NCBI RefSeq assembly: GCF_001949145.1
Contig: NW_019091416.1
Location: forward strand, 1,469,132-1,529,131
Source: Acanthaster planci
Lineage: Eukaryota > Echinodermata > Asteroidea > Valvatida > Acanthasteridae
Direction of reading: 5' to 3'
DNA length: 60,000 bases
In this document: positions 39,417 through 52,300 of the stretch, piece after piece
How positions within the stretch are numbered: position 1 is the first letter of the stretch
Layout: each line of letters starts with the position of its first letter
Notes under the pieces: model-generated
What the model was told of the DNA's origin: nothing
The model's input: the letters and a program-made list of their open reading frames with translations, nothing else
Database searches by the model: none
Program-made: the position numbers and the translations under genes

Positions 39417-40152
39417 ACTGTCTCAAAGTTAACTGGCATCCAGTTTTGTTTTCACTGGGCAAGATGGGTTTCTTTTCTATGATAACGAATGCTTCCTATA
39501 AAAAGAAAAGAATACCAACAGTTACTGCAAAGTAATGCAACAGGATACCAGACCATTTCCACGGCTATCAACCATTCAAATTTCTCCTCAGACTTGCTGA
39601 CTTGAAATCATCATGAAGGGCCCCACAAAATATTTTTGTGATTGTCTTGCATGCAGGTGTTATTTGGTCTAAAGAAGCAAGGGTCACTTCACAGTTCACT
39701 GACCTTTAACCTTTGATACTTGAATGACCTCTGCACTGGAGTGTCCACAATCACAAATCAAACTTTCACACACACAAAAAAAAATTTCAGCAGACCACCT
39801 TTCATCCAGCTAGTTTGTCATTCTGACGATTCACTTTGCTTCTCAACCCAATAACTGTTTCTGGGATCTTGAAAAACATGAGCAAACTTGACTCCCTTTG
39901 AGCCTGACAAAATTGGAATTGTTTGGTCTGATTTTTTTGCTGTTGTCCATTTTGACATTTCTCATAGCATTTAAGAAAGCACGAGTCAAAACATTCTCTA
40001 CAACTTACTGAAAAATGATCAACATGTACTAATAGCCTGCATCAGTGGAAACAGAGGGGAAGGGTCAGATGTTTAGTTAAGCCTGGACTCCCTGTACTTT
40101 TCCTTTTTGGGGGGGGGAATGCCGCAAACGACTCTTCAAATTGGTTTGGTCA

Positions 40153-42808
40153 CTAACTCGCTTCGCCCCGCAGCCACGTTTTGCCCTCCGCGACCTCCTT
40201 GGTCACCACGAGCAAGAGTTCGCAGCCTTTCCGCCTCAGCTCTGCCTCCAGGAAACTCCTCAGCTTGGAGGAGTCGCCAATCTTGGCGGGCTTGCTCAAT
40301 TTGGAGTCCAAGTTGTAGTAGGTGCCGTCAATCTGACGGACGGCAATCCAGTGCTTACGGCGGATGGGAACGCTGACGAAGCCCAGCTGCATGGGCGAGG
40401 GAATGTTGACAATGAATCCAATCGGAGCTTCCAGTCGCAGTTCTTCCAAACCTCTGTGAATTCCGAGTGAGTAGAAAAGCAACTGTTACACACAAACACA
40501 TGACACCTTTTACATCATACTTTCAGGATTCCGCAACATTCAAATACAGCATTAATCAGGTTATTCTTCAATAATTTCCAGCCCCGAATGCTGGGTTTTT
40601 ATAATGCAAAATTGGGTTTTACAAATGCCAACCCTCGGCAGTCTTTTGCACAAGATTTGTGGCACTATTTCAAACAATGTCACAGAGCAATACCTGCTAC
40701 AATGCCCAACCAGGATCCACGCCCACTTGAGGGCTCTCTACACATTCAATCTCCATGGACAAGATGGAGCCTCAGGGTGAGTAGAAACACACTTGGAATC
40801 ACTCAAGTGTGGGAATGATCACAGCCAACATCTTCTACCACATACAGAAAATGCTACATCATATTTACATGTTCCCCATGTAGCCGGCACAGAAAAGCCC
40901 TACATGTATACATGTCATCCAGCATATTGAGGTCATGGCTAATTCCAGAAATTAGGGTCCATTTTTTTGTGTGTCCCTGTCACATCTGACATGATTTTGT
41001 AAGTTCAAAACACATTTTCTAATTTTCAAGAGTGATAAATTAATGCAAACTACCTGCCCAACAAATAGCAATAGGTTGAAATCAATTCCGGTGATATTTC
41101 CATGTCAAATAACGAAAGTCAGATGTAACAGGGACACAAAAATGTCACACTTTTGGACCTCTACAGGTAATTTCTGGAATTAATCTTATCTGATGCTATG
41201 CATGCTCGTAGATACACAAGAAATCAGTTGTATGGTTGCCTTTCACTGGCCAAAACGGCTGGGAACTAGGGTTACACCGGGGCAAGCATTTGCTAGGAAT
41301 CGATAGGACTGGTGGCAGGGCACAAGTGAATTTGGAGCCAAGGGAATGGAAATTGCTACCTTCGTTTATCCCACCACACAGCCTCGCAGTCCTTGTGCTG
41401 CAAGGCGGCCATGATGACGTTGACGTCATAGTTACCCAATCCCAGCATGCTCTTGTGCGGATTCAAGACCGTACCGGGGGAGAGACTGAAAGACAATGCA
41501 AATAATGGAAAGGAGGAAACCAGTTGAATTTCAGCCAGTGTCAGATAAAGCAGTGGAGACTTCTTGGTGGTTTCCTGTGGAAAGAATTTCATCATATGGG
41601 AGATGTTCGATACGATAACTTTCTCATAAATGCCACACTGATAAGGTTGTTGCTTCAGGATTCAAATCCCACAAACATAAAATTCTGATTGAGACAGGAA
41701 GTACTTACAAAGGTTCCGGTCACCCTGCACATGGCACACTGGAACATTCTCTTTTAATACAATGAAAGCATTTTAATAGATCGATTGCAACCGCTAAAAC
41801 ATGGGATCTACAGAGAGTATTAAACATCAACAAACATAGCGTCCTCCCACAGCAAATAGTTTCATAAGAATCATTTATCAAAAAGAAAGCTGGCAGTCGA
41901 TACAATATAAAGATTACTGATGTGCTGGGTACTTTATCAAAAACCGGCTTCAGTTTTGGTAAACAACACTTACAATGCACTTTGCTATGGGGTTTGTTGA
42001 TGTTTGATACCTACTATAGATCATGTGACTTGGCAGGTGCAATTGGTCTATTAACAGGATAGTTTGGACTCTTCTTATATCTTGGTTTAAACTTTGGTAG
42101 TAACTTGAATCAGGAACATAATTAGTAAATTGTTGTTTGTCAATGATCCAGTTTAAATGTTCCCTTTCTACTGGTAATCAGCAGTTTGGTTATAAATATA
42201 TTATCCATTTTGTCGGTAATTTGCTACTTATTCCTGCTGTTCCACAACTGAACGTATTTTGTCTCACATTCAAACATTTTCACAAGTGTCTCACATTCAA
42301 ACATTTTGAAAAGTGTCTCACATTTCAACATTCTGACAAGTGTCTCACATTGAAACATTCTGACAAGTGTCTCACATTGAAACATTTTGACAAGCGTCTC
42401 ACATTCAAACATTTTGACAAGCGTCTCACATTCAAACATTTTGACAAGTGTCTCACATTCAAACATTTTGACAAGCGTCTCACACTCAAACATTTTGACG
42501 AGTGTCTCACATTCAAACATTCTGACAAGTATCTCACACTCAAACATTCTGACAAGCGTCTCACATTCAAACATGTTGCTTCAACAAGACTGCAGAGATC
42601 CAACAGTACTTTCCTTAGCAACAATATCTCAAAGAGATGAGACACAGATTTGTCAGCGTTGTTGTTTGAGGATGATTAAATATCTTTCTTACTTCTGACA
42701 CAACTCATCCAGGACTTGTTTGCTGAAGGCCTGGCTGTCTTGGAACACATTATTGAGAGCGTGTAAGGCGCACAGCTCCCACTTTTGTCGTTCATGGTAC
42801 ACAGACAT
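40153..42808 (-). CDS. JOSD1/2: Josephin-domain deubiquitinase (JOSD1/JOSD2 type), complete
   Basis: Three coding exons: 42693-42808 (ATG at 42808), 41360-41485 and 40153-40453 (TAG at 40153-40155), with compatible phases and 180 residues in total (human JOSD2 188, JOSD1 202). The protein is essentially one Josephin domain, a cysteine protease fold that cleaves ubiquitin chains. The catalytic Cys13 lies in [15 protein letters not shown]. The other active-site positions are His115 ([10 protein letters not shown]) and Asp130 (YYNLDSK). Exon 2 has [14 protein letters not shown] and AVWWDKRR, and the C-terminus [17 protein letters not shown] matches JOSD2. Parts look like JOSD1 and parts like JOSD2, as expected of a single pre-duplication invertebrate gene. 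Intron 1 contains a 27-bp minisatellite and intron 2 a MITE. An AG at the GGCGGCAG just upstream of the start (about 42840) could be a UTR splice acceptor. Confidence 0.95.
40940..41182. mobile_element. 243-bp MITE in JOSD intron 2
   Basis: It starts TAATTCCAGAAATTAGGG near 40937-40956 and ends TAATTTCTGGAATTA near 41182. The arms continue with GTGTCCCTGTCACATCTGAC and its inverted counterpart. It carries no open frame of note. Confidence 0.75.
42263..42577. repeat. 27-bp minisatellite, about 11.5 copies
   Basis: The unit is CTCACATTCAAACATTTTGA followed by CAAGYGT. Eleven full copies run from 42263 to 42559, followed by a partial one. Because 27 is a multiple of 3 and the unit has no stop in several frames, long open frames appear on both strands; these are by-products. 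It lies in intron 1 of the JOSD gene. Confidence 0.95.
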
Positions 42809-45800
42809 GGTGACGGGGCGGGATCTCAGCAGCCCTGCCGCCAATTGACATGGGAGGGGACTGCGTCAACCTTCGGATGTCCAATTGTCTCTGACGTGTC
42901 CTGGAGAAAAACCTTAAAGGGGGAGATTCATGTAGTCAAAGCGTTGTGGCATGCTTTTACTGGTCTAGCTGGACTCATACCGGTAGATGTGCAGTGGAAT
43001 ACACCACCTTGCTTAGGCCATTTTCAGTTGGTTGGCAACAGAGCCTGTCATTTCCAAGAAATTTGACGGAGGAAAACTGTTGCCCTAAACAACCATTTAG
43101 GTTCGCTCCTGTTCCTCCACACTTTATTGGTACTTGTGAAAGGTTATGCTCTATAATCCCAATCTTTCACATGTAAAATGGTTGGAGCCATTTCCATATG
43201 AGTGACTCTGAGTAGCGCGCAACCACTGCGCAACCTGTCAGAAATACTGATAAACCATGGAGGAATAAGAAGATGGTAGTATGTTCATTTCAGGCTCAAA
43301 TGTTCTTTTCCCACAATTTCTTGGAATTCACATATTTCTTGAAAACGGTAGATCCTAGTGCAGATCCACATTGACGGATTGCTCCCGAATCCTTAAGTCC
43401 TGAATATGTCTGTGAACTAGACCTGTCCGGGCCTTTCATTCACAGTGCAATGATCGTGCACTTCACGGTTGTAAATTGCCACTTGGAATGATAGCCCTAG
43501 AATTATTAGCCTTTTAGAAGCATGGCGGGCACAATAGGAGGATGCTCTCTTGTTTGGCTAAAAGCTTTTGCGTTTTCCCCAAATTTACCCACTTCAATAG
43601 TGCCCTCCTATTGTGACTGCCATACCTCTAAAGGGCTGATGGGGCTCGTTACTTTACCTCTCAATGCCCTGTAGCTGTAGGGGTAATGAAATGGCAGCTT
43701 CGGTCCTGCAAACACAAGTGCACTGTAACCATTCACATGGTCCCTTCTGAAAAAACCATGTATGTGTAATAATGTCTCATTTTTTCCCAAAGTGCTGTTT
43801 GAAATTCTGATCTACTAAGTCAATAAAAATTCGTTCATAACCTGAGTAAGACTCAGAGACATGTAGGACAGTTACCCTAACTATGGGGTTTCTTAGGTCC
43901 CCCTCGGTGAACCCCATGGGGGTAGAGAAGGGTGTGTTTTGAAGCAACAGAATTTTTTTTCCTCACAACCAAAGACAGGCCTAGTGTTTACTTCTCCACA
44001 ATCACTGTTCTGTGTATGTTCACTTGCAAAGAAGATACTGATTTTTTTGTCCTCCAGCCCCAGACTAGGGCCAATCAAATGGACGACCTTCATATCCTTG
44101 GCCCTATGCCCAAACTCAACAAAACAGTGGGGCTTTTGCGAAAAGGTTCGAATGAGCCCCATATTTCGCACGTAGGTTCAGACACTCAAGCAACAAACGG
44201 AGACCAAAATTTCACACACAGACACTGTCGAGCAATTGCAGTTCAGGCCATTTAATGAACTGCTTGATTGATACCTTAGAATGATGGGGTTCGTCATGCA
44301 CAGTGCATTCCCACAAAGTTTGCTCAGGCAATGGGGGTGACGAGCCACCAAAGCTCTGGTATGACTAACCCCACGGTAAAGGGGAATGATGCAGTATGAG
44401 AGGCATGGGGCTTGAACTAACCTTAGAGTAATTGCTGCTTACCCCGCCACTCAAAATCTACCCTTCAGAATTGTTGGCTAAAGGCTGAATTGAGTACCCC
44501 AAGAACTGTGGGATTTGTCGTTCGCCAATGGTAGACAACAAAGCCCACAGTCCTGGGGGTAGGCATCGAGAACATGTACTCTGTAGGTGTGAAATGGCAG
44601 GGGTATCTTACAAGGCTATGCACATGACAGAGTCAGGTGCTTTTGAGACAAAGGAGTTCACAATGAATGAGAGTTGTTGGGGAAATATATTCCAAGTCGG
44701 CTAAGCAAATACAGAGTCGGCATACATATGAGAATGAAGGAATACACAATGAATACGAGTTTTTAAGGTCATGCTATTTAGTATCAACAAGCGTCAATGA
44801 GCGTCAACAAAGTGTCAACAAATTATTCGAGCATATTTATGCAAAGTTTTACATTTATAATATTAATTAGGCTTCTACATATCATATTCAATGTGTCACA
44901 TTTATCTGAAATGATACTTAAGTGTAGAAATTAGAGTAACAAAGTCGGGCCTGCTTGTACAACCCGCTTGACCATCATCTTGGTTTTGTACGGACGGCAG
45001 AGTAAAGAAAGATGGCGGCCTCCATACATCGGGAAAAATGTTTCTTTTTCTCTGAGAATCTTGAAGAAAATTCAGTGTTTCTCTTACACAGTAGCAGGTC
45101 TTAGAGTCTCTAAAATATGATAAAACCACTTTTTAAATCTTCAGAGGGTATCTTCAAGTTGTTGACACTTTGTTGATGCGACTTGTGTGTGTGGACGCTT
45201 GTTGAAAATAACAGCATAACTGGACTGGTCTGAAAAATACTATGTTTTCTATGTGAATAACTCAATATTTTTAAAGAGTTCAATATACAAACAACACTCG
45301 ATGCCCTGTGCACAAACCTATGAGACTTGTCTGAAAAACCTAGACCGTACATGCTCTAAGTGTCTTCAAAGTAAATGCTTCAGAAATTAATAGCTAAATT
45401 TCACTTAGGCTATTTTAACACTTTCTGACAGCTGGTAGGCTTAAAACATTTTAAAAGTTGTCCGTACATTGAACATGTTTCCAATATTTTCCCTGCTAAA
45501 CTTGACTTTTTAGGGTACATGTAGGCCTAGAGCGCCTAGGCCTGGGGGGGCCTAACTCCAGGGAAAAATTAGAATCACAGACGTAGACAAAGTAGCATCC
45601 ATCATGTCCGTATACTATAGCAGTGTGTATGGAATTCTCTCCCCCAACCTTTTTCTAGTATGGGCATACAGCCAAGGAACGGAAGTAGTCCAGTAGACTG
45701 GACCTAGCATGCCTAGTGTGGGGCTACCGTCCCCTCATGATAAACGCGTGTGATGGTATAGTCATCACGTCCCTATAGTCGCCACTAGAGCAAAGAACGA

Positions 45801-46662
45801 TTGTATGTCTTCATCAGTTGTTCTTTAACCCTAACCCTACATAATACTACAGATTACTACTTGTAGTAAAATGTCGTAATCAGTGCTGCCGCTTGTAAGA
45901 GGACATGACCTTATTGTTCTGTGAAGCCATAAAATAAAATAGATAAGACAATGTACCATACAGTGCTCTGACACTATGAGTGCATGGCTTTATTGTTCTC
46001 TCTAGGAGTAACAATGGAAGTAACCTAGCCAGAAGTAGTAACCTGTAGCGCTAGGTCCTTCAGGCTCAGGCTATTACTTAGTATTTTGAAGTACTGAGTA
46101 CTGTAAGCCAAACAATATGCTTGGTGAATAGGGTTAAGGGTCAAAGACTTTATGATAAATAGTCTGCCAACTGAATCACCAATTACAGCAGGTTATTCTG
46201 ACCACAGGTTATTCTGACCAATCATGCATATGCAAATGAGCTGTTTTGACAGTTCAAGCAATGGCGTGAAGCAGCGCACCGCATGTCATCCAAAGTTTGA
46301 TCCCTCCTACGTCCTGAAACAGTTGCGTTGCAATTTCTTTTTCAGGTTTACTCCACTATGAGCATAGATCGTTTTGAAGAGGCGGTAGATAGGGTTTTCC
46401 GCGTGTAATCTTATTTAAAATGATGTTATTTGTTGTGGCAAATTTGCGGTCAGTGAAACTCTGTTGCCTAGGGAAATTAGGGCAGCTGGCGAAAAATTAT
46501 AATGCGCTTATTTTTAATGACGCAGACCATGCGGTGTAAGCGTATCAGTGCACACGTGCCTAAAACCACACCGTACTTGAGCAGGCTTTTCTCTAACCAC
46601 ACTTCCCTCTCCCTCAAAATATGATTTGGTCCCATGCAGGATGCAAGCTAACCACCAGGCCA
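42809..46662. other. Region upstream of JOSD, no recognised gene
   Basis: The JOSD promoter and a possible 5' noncoding exon are expected here. Around 44790-44830 and 45160-45210 there is a short inverted pair (TCAACAAGCGTC and TCAACAAAGTGTCAAC with complements), too diverged to define an element. Open frames are short. Confidence 0.45.
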
Positions 46663-46708
46663 ATACTAAAAAGTGTGCAGTTGCTATCAACTGCATACTT
46701 TTTAGTAT
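46663..46708. repeat. 21-bp stem hairpin with a 4-base loop
   Basis: ATACTAAAAAGTGTGCAGTTG-type left arm (46663-46683) and right arm (46688-46708) pair along their whole length with one G-U position if transcribed on the plus strand. The stem does not extend further. Confidence 0.8.
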
Positions 46709-46823
46709 GCGTGCAAACTTTTCGATATCCCTCTAGGAAAATGGACGGGGGGAAATCAACTGCATACTTTTTAGTATAGGTGCAAACACTTTGATACCCC
46801 TCCAGCAAAATGGAGGGGGGGGG
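46686..46823. repeat. Tandem duplication, two 69-bp units
   Basis: Both units run from ATCAACTGCATACTTTTTAG to a GGAGGG-like G-run. The first unit supplies the right arm of the hairpin at 46663-46708. Confidence 0.8.
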
Positions 46824-47225
46824 GGAATATATTGATTTTTCAGGACAACAGGTATATTTGCTGTAATGGCAAACTGACACATATGCTTCCCTAGAGTCCC
46901 CATCTAAGCATGGCTGACTTAAATTTATCATCAGAAAGACATCTTCAAGTCAACAAGGAAAAATAAACCAAGACCAAGTCGAAATGGAAGCAGACTTATC
47001 AAAGTATCTTTTATAACCTGAAAACAAAACAACAATACATGATTGTTAAGATTTAGGCCAAAATTCAGATTTGGGTGGCGACTAGGCCTATGCTCTCATG
47101 CTAGTTAGTGCAACCAGCACACGAGGGTTATGAGGGTGTCCGGAAAATGGGTACAGCAAACATTGACAAACAGAAAAGGTCAATGCTTGACGTTATTTTA
47201 AAAAATGTGGTCTCTCTATTAGGAT

Positions 47226-47299
47226 GTCAGACAACTCAACCGTTTGCAAACTCGACTTCAGACAACTCGACCACAGAGACAACTCGGCCATTGAGACAA
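47226..47299 (+). repeat. CAACTCGACC repeat block, forward copy
   Basis: A run of ACAACTCGACC-like words includes ACCGTTTGCAAACTCGACTT. It pairs with the reverse-oriented block at 48506-48583, about 1.2 kb away. Confidence 0.65.
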
Positions 47300-48505
47300 C
47301 GCAACCTTTGCCAAGGCATCCATTTGGACAACTCAACTTTGACAGAGAGACAACTCGACCAGTGAGATCTCTTCACACAACACAGTTGTTTTACCAGTTC
47401 AAGATCGCAAAAATTATTCAGTCAGATTGCAGCTCTACAAAATCCTCAAATTCCAGAGATATGTGGTCACCGTCCACCTTGTGTGATAGAGATACCACCA
47501 AATCAGATTCAAATTTTTAACTTTTAATTCAGATGTACAGGATAAACGAAAGTGATAACACTCTTTTCGTTCTGGATTGGTTTCTGGAAAGTAACCATTG
47601 TAAAAAGCTCATTTTCTAATGAAAACTTTCTAAATTTAGAAAAACTTGGTTCATAAGTAAGAATTCCAATGACTTAAAAAAAAATTGGATCTTGTGTAAA
47701 TTTCAAATCAACTCTTTTAGCTGTACAGCACGAGCCATCAACGATACTACCTCGTGCCGCTCAGTTGACAAATCCATTACGTCACGTACATTTCTGCAAC
47801 ATCCGTACAGGGAGATGAGTTTGCAAAGTACAGTATCTTGCATGCATGCATTAATGTGTGATCCAAAACGAGGAAACAAAGTGTGTTCAGTTTTCGGCCA
47901 GTTTTAATAAAATACAACCTTGAAAGTCATTTTGATTAAACAGACATTAGATGCAAGAGTTTATATGACAGTTAAGTATAAAAAAATTATTGGGGATCAC
48001 TCATAGTGAGTGACATGTATCACCCTATAACTATTTGTCATTTTTTTCTCACTGCCGTTCCAAAATGTCAAAGTGCGTATCAAAATTCTGGCCACAATTT
48101 CTTTTGAAGAAATTTTCTGAGAGCAAGTTTTGTTCAACAAGAAGTTTACATTCAACTTTTTAACCAGAACCTGTCTGAAAATGTAGAACTGAGGGACAAC
48201 ACCAAGGAGGTAGGTTTTTATTTTCAAATGATCCGGAATTAGGAAAATGACTGTAGTACCATGGAGCTATAAACCATATATTTGTACGTGCAGCACGGGT
48301 GCAAGATCGACTGATTGCGCAAAGATTGACTTACTACAGCCACCATTTTTATAAATACCTCAGAAATTAGGCTTGTCTATCTGCTACAACTAGTACTACA
48401 TGAAATTCCATCCCATCATTCAGGCATACATGTATAGTATTTTGCATCGTGGCCTAAGCAGACGACTGAGCTGAGCGGACAGTGCCTTAATTTGTCTTTC
48501 CCTTT

Positions 48506-48583
48506 GAATGGTCGAGTTGTCTCAACGGTCGAGTTGTCCAAAGTCATGAAAGTCGAGTTGGCAAACGGTCGAGTTGCCCGGAC
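48506..48583 (-). repeat. CAACTCGACC repeat block, reverse copy
   Basis: The reverse complement reads CAACTCGACCGTTTGCCAAC followed by TCGACTT and further GACAACTCGACC words, matching 47226-47299. On both copies the frame gives the peptide words PFANST and DNST. Confidence 0.65.
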
Positions 48584-49308
48584 CCCCTGTATTACATCAA
48601 GCAGCAAACAGAAAACCTACCAGTGGATCACGCGTTCGATACCTCAAACTCTAATGGGAGAAGACCTGCCACTTCTTTCACTTACACTTGTACACGATAC
48701 TTTTCTTTTTCTGTCATGTCCGTCTAATATGTCTAGAAAGCACTCATTGCAATTTACAGCAACTGAATAATGGTAGCCATCTTTAAATTAATAGCAAGTG
48801 CCGAAAGAGGGCGCTGTTTTTTGTCTTGACTCTTACCCCGGTGTGCCCAGAACGAAAGACTGAGAACGGCACTAATTTTTTCTGAAGCTTCCATTTGATC
48901 AGTTTATTCATGAGATGACCCAATGATCAAAAGTGCCGTTTGTGCACAAGATTTATCGCCTTGGATGAAGTGAGACAAAAAGAGCTGGTCGACAAACGAA
49001 AAAAATCCCGACTGATGATCGTCGTTATTTTGCTTCAAATGTTTTGTTGGTGAAAGTCGCCCTGACATACTGTTCTTGCCGGATCGAAACGTTTTTCCGA
49101 GGGAGCGTCGGCCAAAAATGTATAGCTCAGTAAAATGATACATTTCCTACTTGCACGCTGGCTCACACGCGTGAGGCCACGAACTTCATGAACGTGAAAA
49201 AAACATTATCGTCTTAAACTGAGATGAAACTTCACATTATGTACCTACAAAGAGTGACTTTGCAAACATGCCAACTTTCCAAATAATAATAATAAATCAA
49301 GTGGGAGT

Positions 49309-49370
49309 CTGGGACAGCTAAGTTCTTTAGGGGACTGCCTGGGACAGCTAAGTTCTTTAGGGGACTGCCT
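49309..49370. repeat. Perfect 30-bp tandem duplication
   Basis: CTGGGACAGCTAAGTTCTTT followed by AGGGGACTGC occurs twice in a row without differences. This implies recent slippage or an assembly artefact. Confidence 0.9.
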
Positions 49371-52300
49371 CCCTCCGGTTGTGACATGACCCCAAAAAGC
49401 CCGGCTCTTTTGGGGTTAATATACCATGGCCCGCAAAGACCATTCTTACCATTGTGAAGGGTGGCCTCGATTTTCTTATTTTACTAAAAGAATAGGGATA
49501 GTTTCTGAACAGTGTGCGTGTGCTTCAAGAAATGTACGGATAATTCCTCTAGGATCTAATGACTCTCCATCCAAGCAATTAAGAAAATGATCATCGATCA
49601 ATCGGGCAAAAATGATACAGTGATCAATCAGTCACTAGTGAAGGACACATGACAAGGCACAGCGTAGTACATTACATGAGTAGCCCGATCGTGCTCTCTT
49701 CCCCGCTATCATGACCTATCATAATACTCAACTGCCCCAAAAGCACGTTCGGAGGGACACCGTGACTCCGTGAGTCGTCCTCGGTCCCGGCGATTTCAAT
49801 GTTCAAGGGCACTGACTCGTCCGAAACTGAATCAACGTTTCGGTTCTAATAAAAAGAGTTGCCGCTTCTCATGCAAGCCTTGCTAATTTAGGTCTTGGTA
49901 CCTTCAGATGCACTCAGAACTTAGGATCTCCCAGGGCAGACTAGGAACGAGGACCAACAGGGTGACCTCCCACTCCCTCAAAAGAGCCTCCCGGGGAAAT
50001 GAAAGAAAGGCGTTTTTTTATGCATTGCTTATTCCGTCATTTAAAAAAATCCCCAAATGCAGTCCACCTCTGAGAAATGCCAAATTGCCTGAAAATTTTT
50101 TCAGATTTTCTTGGCCCCGCGAAACAAATTCCCCGCCCTGAACATTTGATTTGGATCCGTCTTTGCTTGTTGAGAGTAAATCACGGTGGTCTGCCGCTGA
50201 CGTCACCAAAAATGTTGGGAAGAGGGATATCTCTTTGCTTACATACGTAACCCCCTTCTGTTTTCAGAAAAAAAGAATGGTACTTGGCGTTTTATCGTCG
50301 TCGGTCTTTGTGTTGTGTGAAGAGCCGCGTTATAGCGCCATCAATGGTGTAACCGGAAATCTTCCATGTAGCACCAAAAATGAGCCAGTTTTTTTTCAAA
50401 AAAGCAAGGTCATTCGAGAAAACAGCACGCACGAGTCTACGTAGGGCCGCGCTGATAAGGCAGGCCTTGCAGACGCGTCCGAATGACCTCTTACGCGTTC
50501 CTTTTGGGCCTGTGCTGTTGAAATACCGCTTTTACTCATTTTTAGAGCGTCCACTTTGGCGGGGCGGAGGTGCGCCGTGCTTAGGGGTGAATAATTCACT
50601 ACCAGCGAAATACAATCCACCAATCAGATGGCAAAGATTTATTCAGACGTTAAAAGCTTGCTTTTGACCTGCATTGTTTTATTTTCGTTTGCCTCTGTGG
50701 CAACGGTAAATCAATTTGGTTGAATCAAATATTATGCCAGCCTTCAGTTCTTTTACATGTATCAAGGAAAAAGGGGAAGTGCTCTTGGCCGGGTGATAAT
50801 GATGACCCCACTCAGCAACATCATAATCAAAATCACATGTGACATACCTCGACGTCCCCAGCGATCTAGGCCCGAATAACCGCACGCGACCTCCGCGCCG
50901 GTGAGTCTATATACGGAAGCCACTGGTCGTCGGTGATTTTTGGTGATTTTTCATGGACGGCTGTGTTACTTCTGCCAGAAAGAAACAGACCTCCGGCCAC
51001 GACCCTGGTAAAATCAGTTGCAGTCTTAAACGGCTGTATCCGTGCTAAGTCTCAAGAAACTGAGAAACGCCACGGGGAGAGCTCCTCTCTGTCACCTTTT
51101 GTAGAGGGCGCTGGGAAGGGCAGCTATTCCAGGATGTATGACGTTATTTTTGTCGAGCACAAACTGGATACTGGACAGTATGAATGTTGACCAGTGCAGT
51201 GGTAAGAATACTTTTATAAGGTGACGGATAAAAATTTCCATTCCAAGATTCATTATTTGTTTCATACAATACATGCAGAAATCGTCTTCTGGTAGCAGAA
51301 CAAATGGTTCCCGCTCGTGTATCCCCCTTGGGCAGAAGAACCCACATCGGTTGAAAATAGCCACGTTGGTCGGGATAGTTCAATATGTTGGTAGCGATGC
51401 GACCGGGACGCGTGCAATTCCTATTTGTCTGTGAACCAGCAAAGCCAATTCCGACCAAAGGAGCCTCCGTTGATGAGAAAATAGCGACCTCTCTTGGTCC
51501 AGCTCGAGGCCCATTAACGTCCATCATTTTGCGGAATAGATTCGCGGCCAAAGCGTCACTTATCGTGCAAAGTGAGACTGGTTTCCGTCCCTACATTATT
51601 TTTCTCTTTCTTACAGGGAATGAGACACATGTAATGGGGGCGGAAACCAGTCAACTAAAGTTCTGCTCAACGGGTACCGTTGAATAGAACGAATAATTCA
51701 ACGACATGCATGTGATCAACGATCCACCTATCAGAAGATGGGGATTTATGCACAGGTTTGCATAAAATTCACCGAACAACGTGCATTTCTGCGGTCACGT
51801 GACACGTACGTAATAAGTGTGCATGCACTGACTGGGACAGCGAAGCTGTAATCCGCAATGTCTCGCGTGTAAACCGAGACATTTTTCCTTCAAAAATTGT
51901 GTGGAATTCATATTTCCTCCCTTTAGCGCCCTGCATTAAAGGCGGTGGGGACGATCAAAGTTCAACGCAAATGCACCGAACTTGTCCTTATTTGGCACCG
52001 ACTGGCCCTTGGGAATGAGGTAGAAAACACAAGCAGATCACTGTACGGGGGCCTCTTTCGATTTGAGAGGTATCCATTTTTTTGTGTTTTGTTTCGGGTT
52101 TGCTAAGTTTCCATTGACTACCGTGGCTACTGACGCTCAAGATAATATTTTTGGTGTCGAACGCACGTAGTCAACTCCATGCTCAAGAGAGGATTTGTGA
52201 TAAAAGGTTAAATGAAGTTAAGCTTGTAGAACACCTTTGAGCAGTGTTGTGAAGACCTCGAGATGAGGGTTGACAGCAGCATGTTGTAATAATGCCCTGC

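Noticed and set aside
42137-42640. Overlapping open frames of 167, 116, 106 and 103 codons on both strands
   Set aside because: They are produced by the 27-bp tandem repeat, whose period is a multiple of three. They lie in a JOSD intron.
44780-45215. Inverted pair around TCAACAAGCGTC suggesting a transposon
   Set aside because: Only about 60 diverged bases pair and no termini or target duplication can be set.
46663-46708. MicroRNA precursor
   Set aside because: The stem is only 21 bp with a 4-base loop and does not extend, shorter than an animal precursor.
51144-51551. A 135-codon minus-strand open frame
   Set aside because: It overlaps a dispersed repeat, and the other copy of the repeat has a stop in the same frame.
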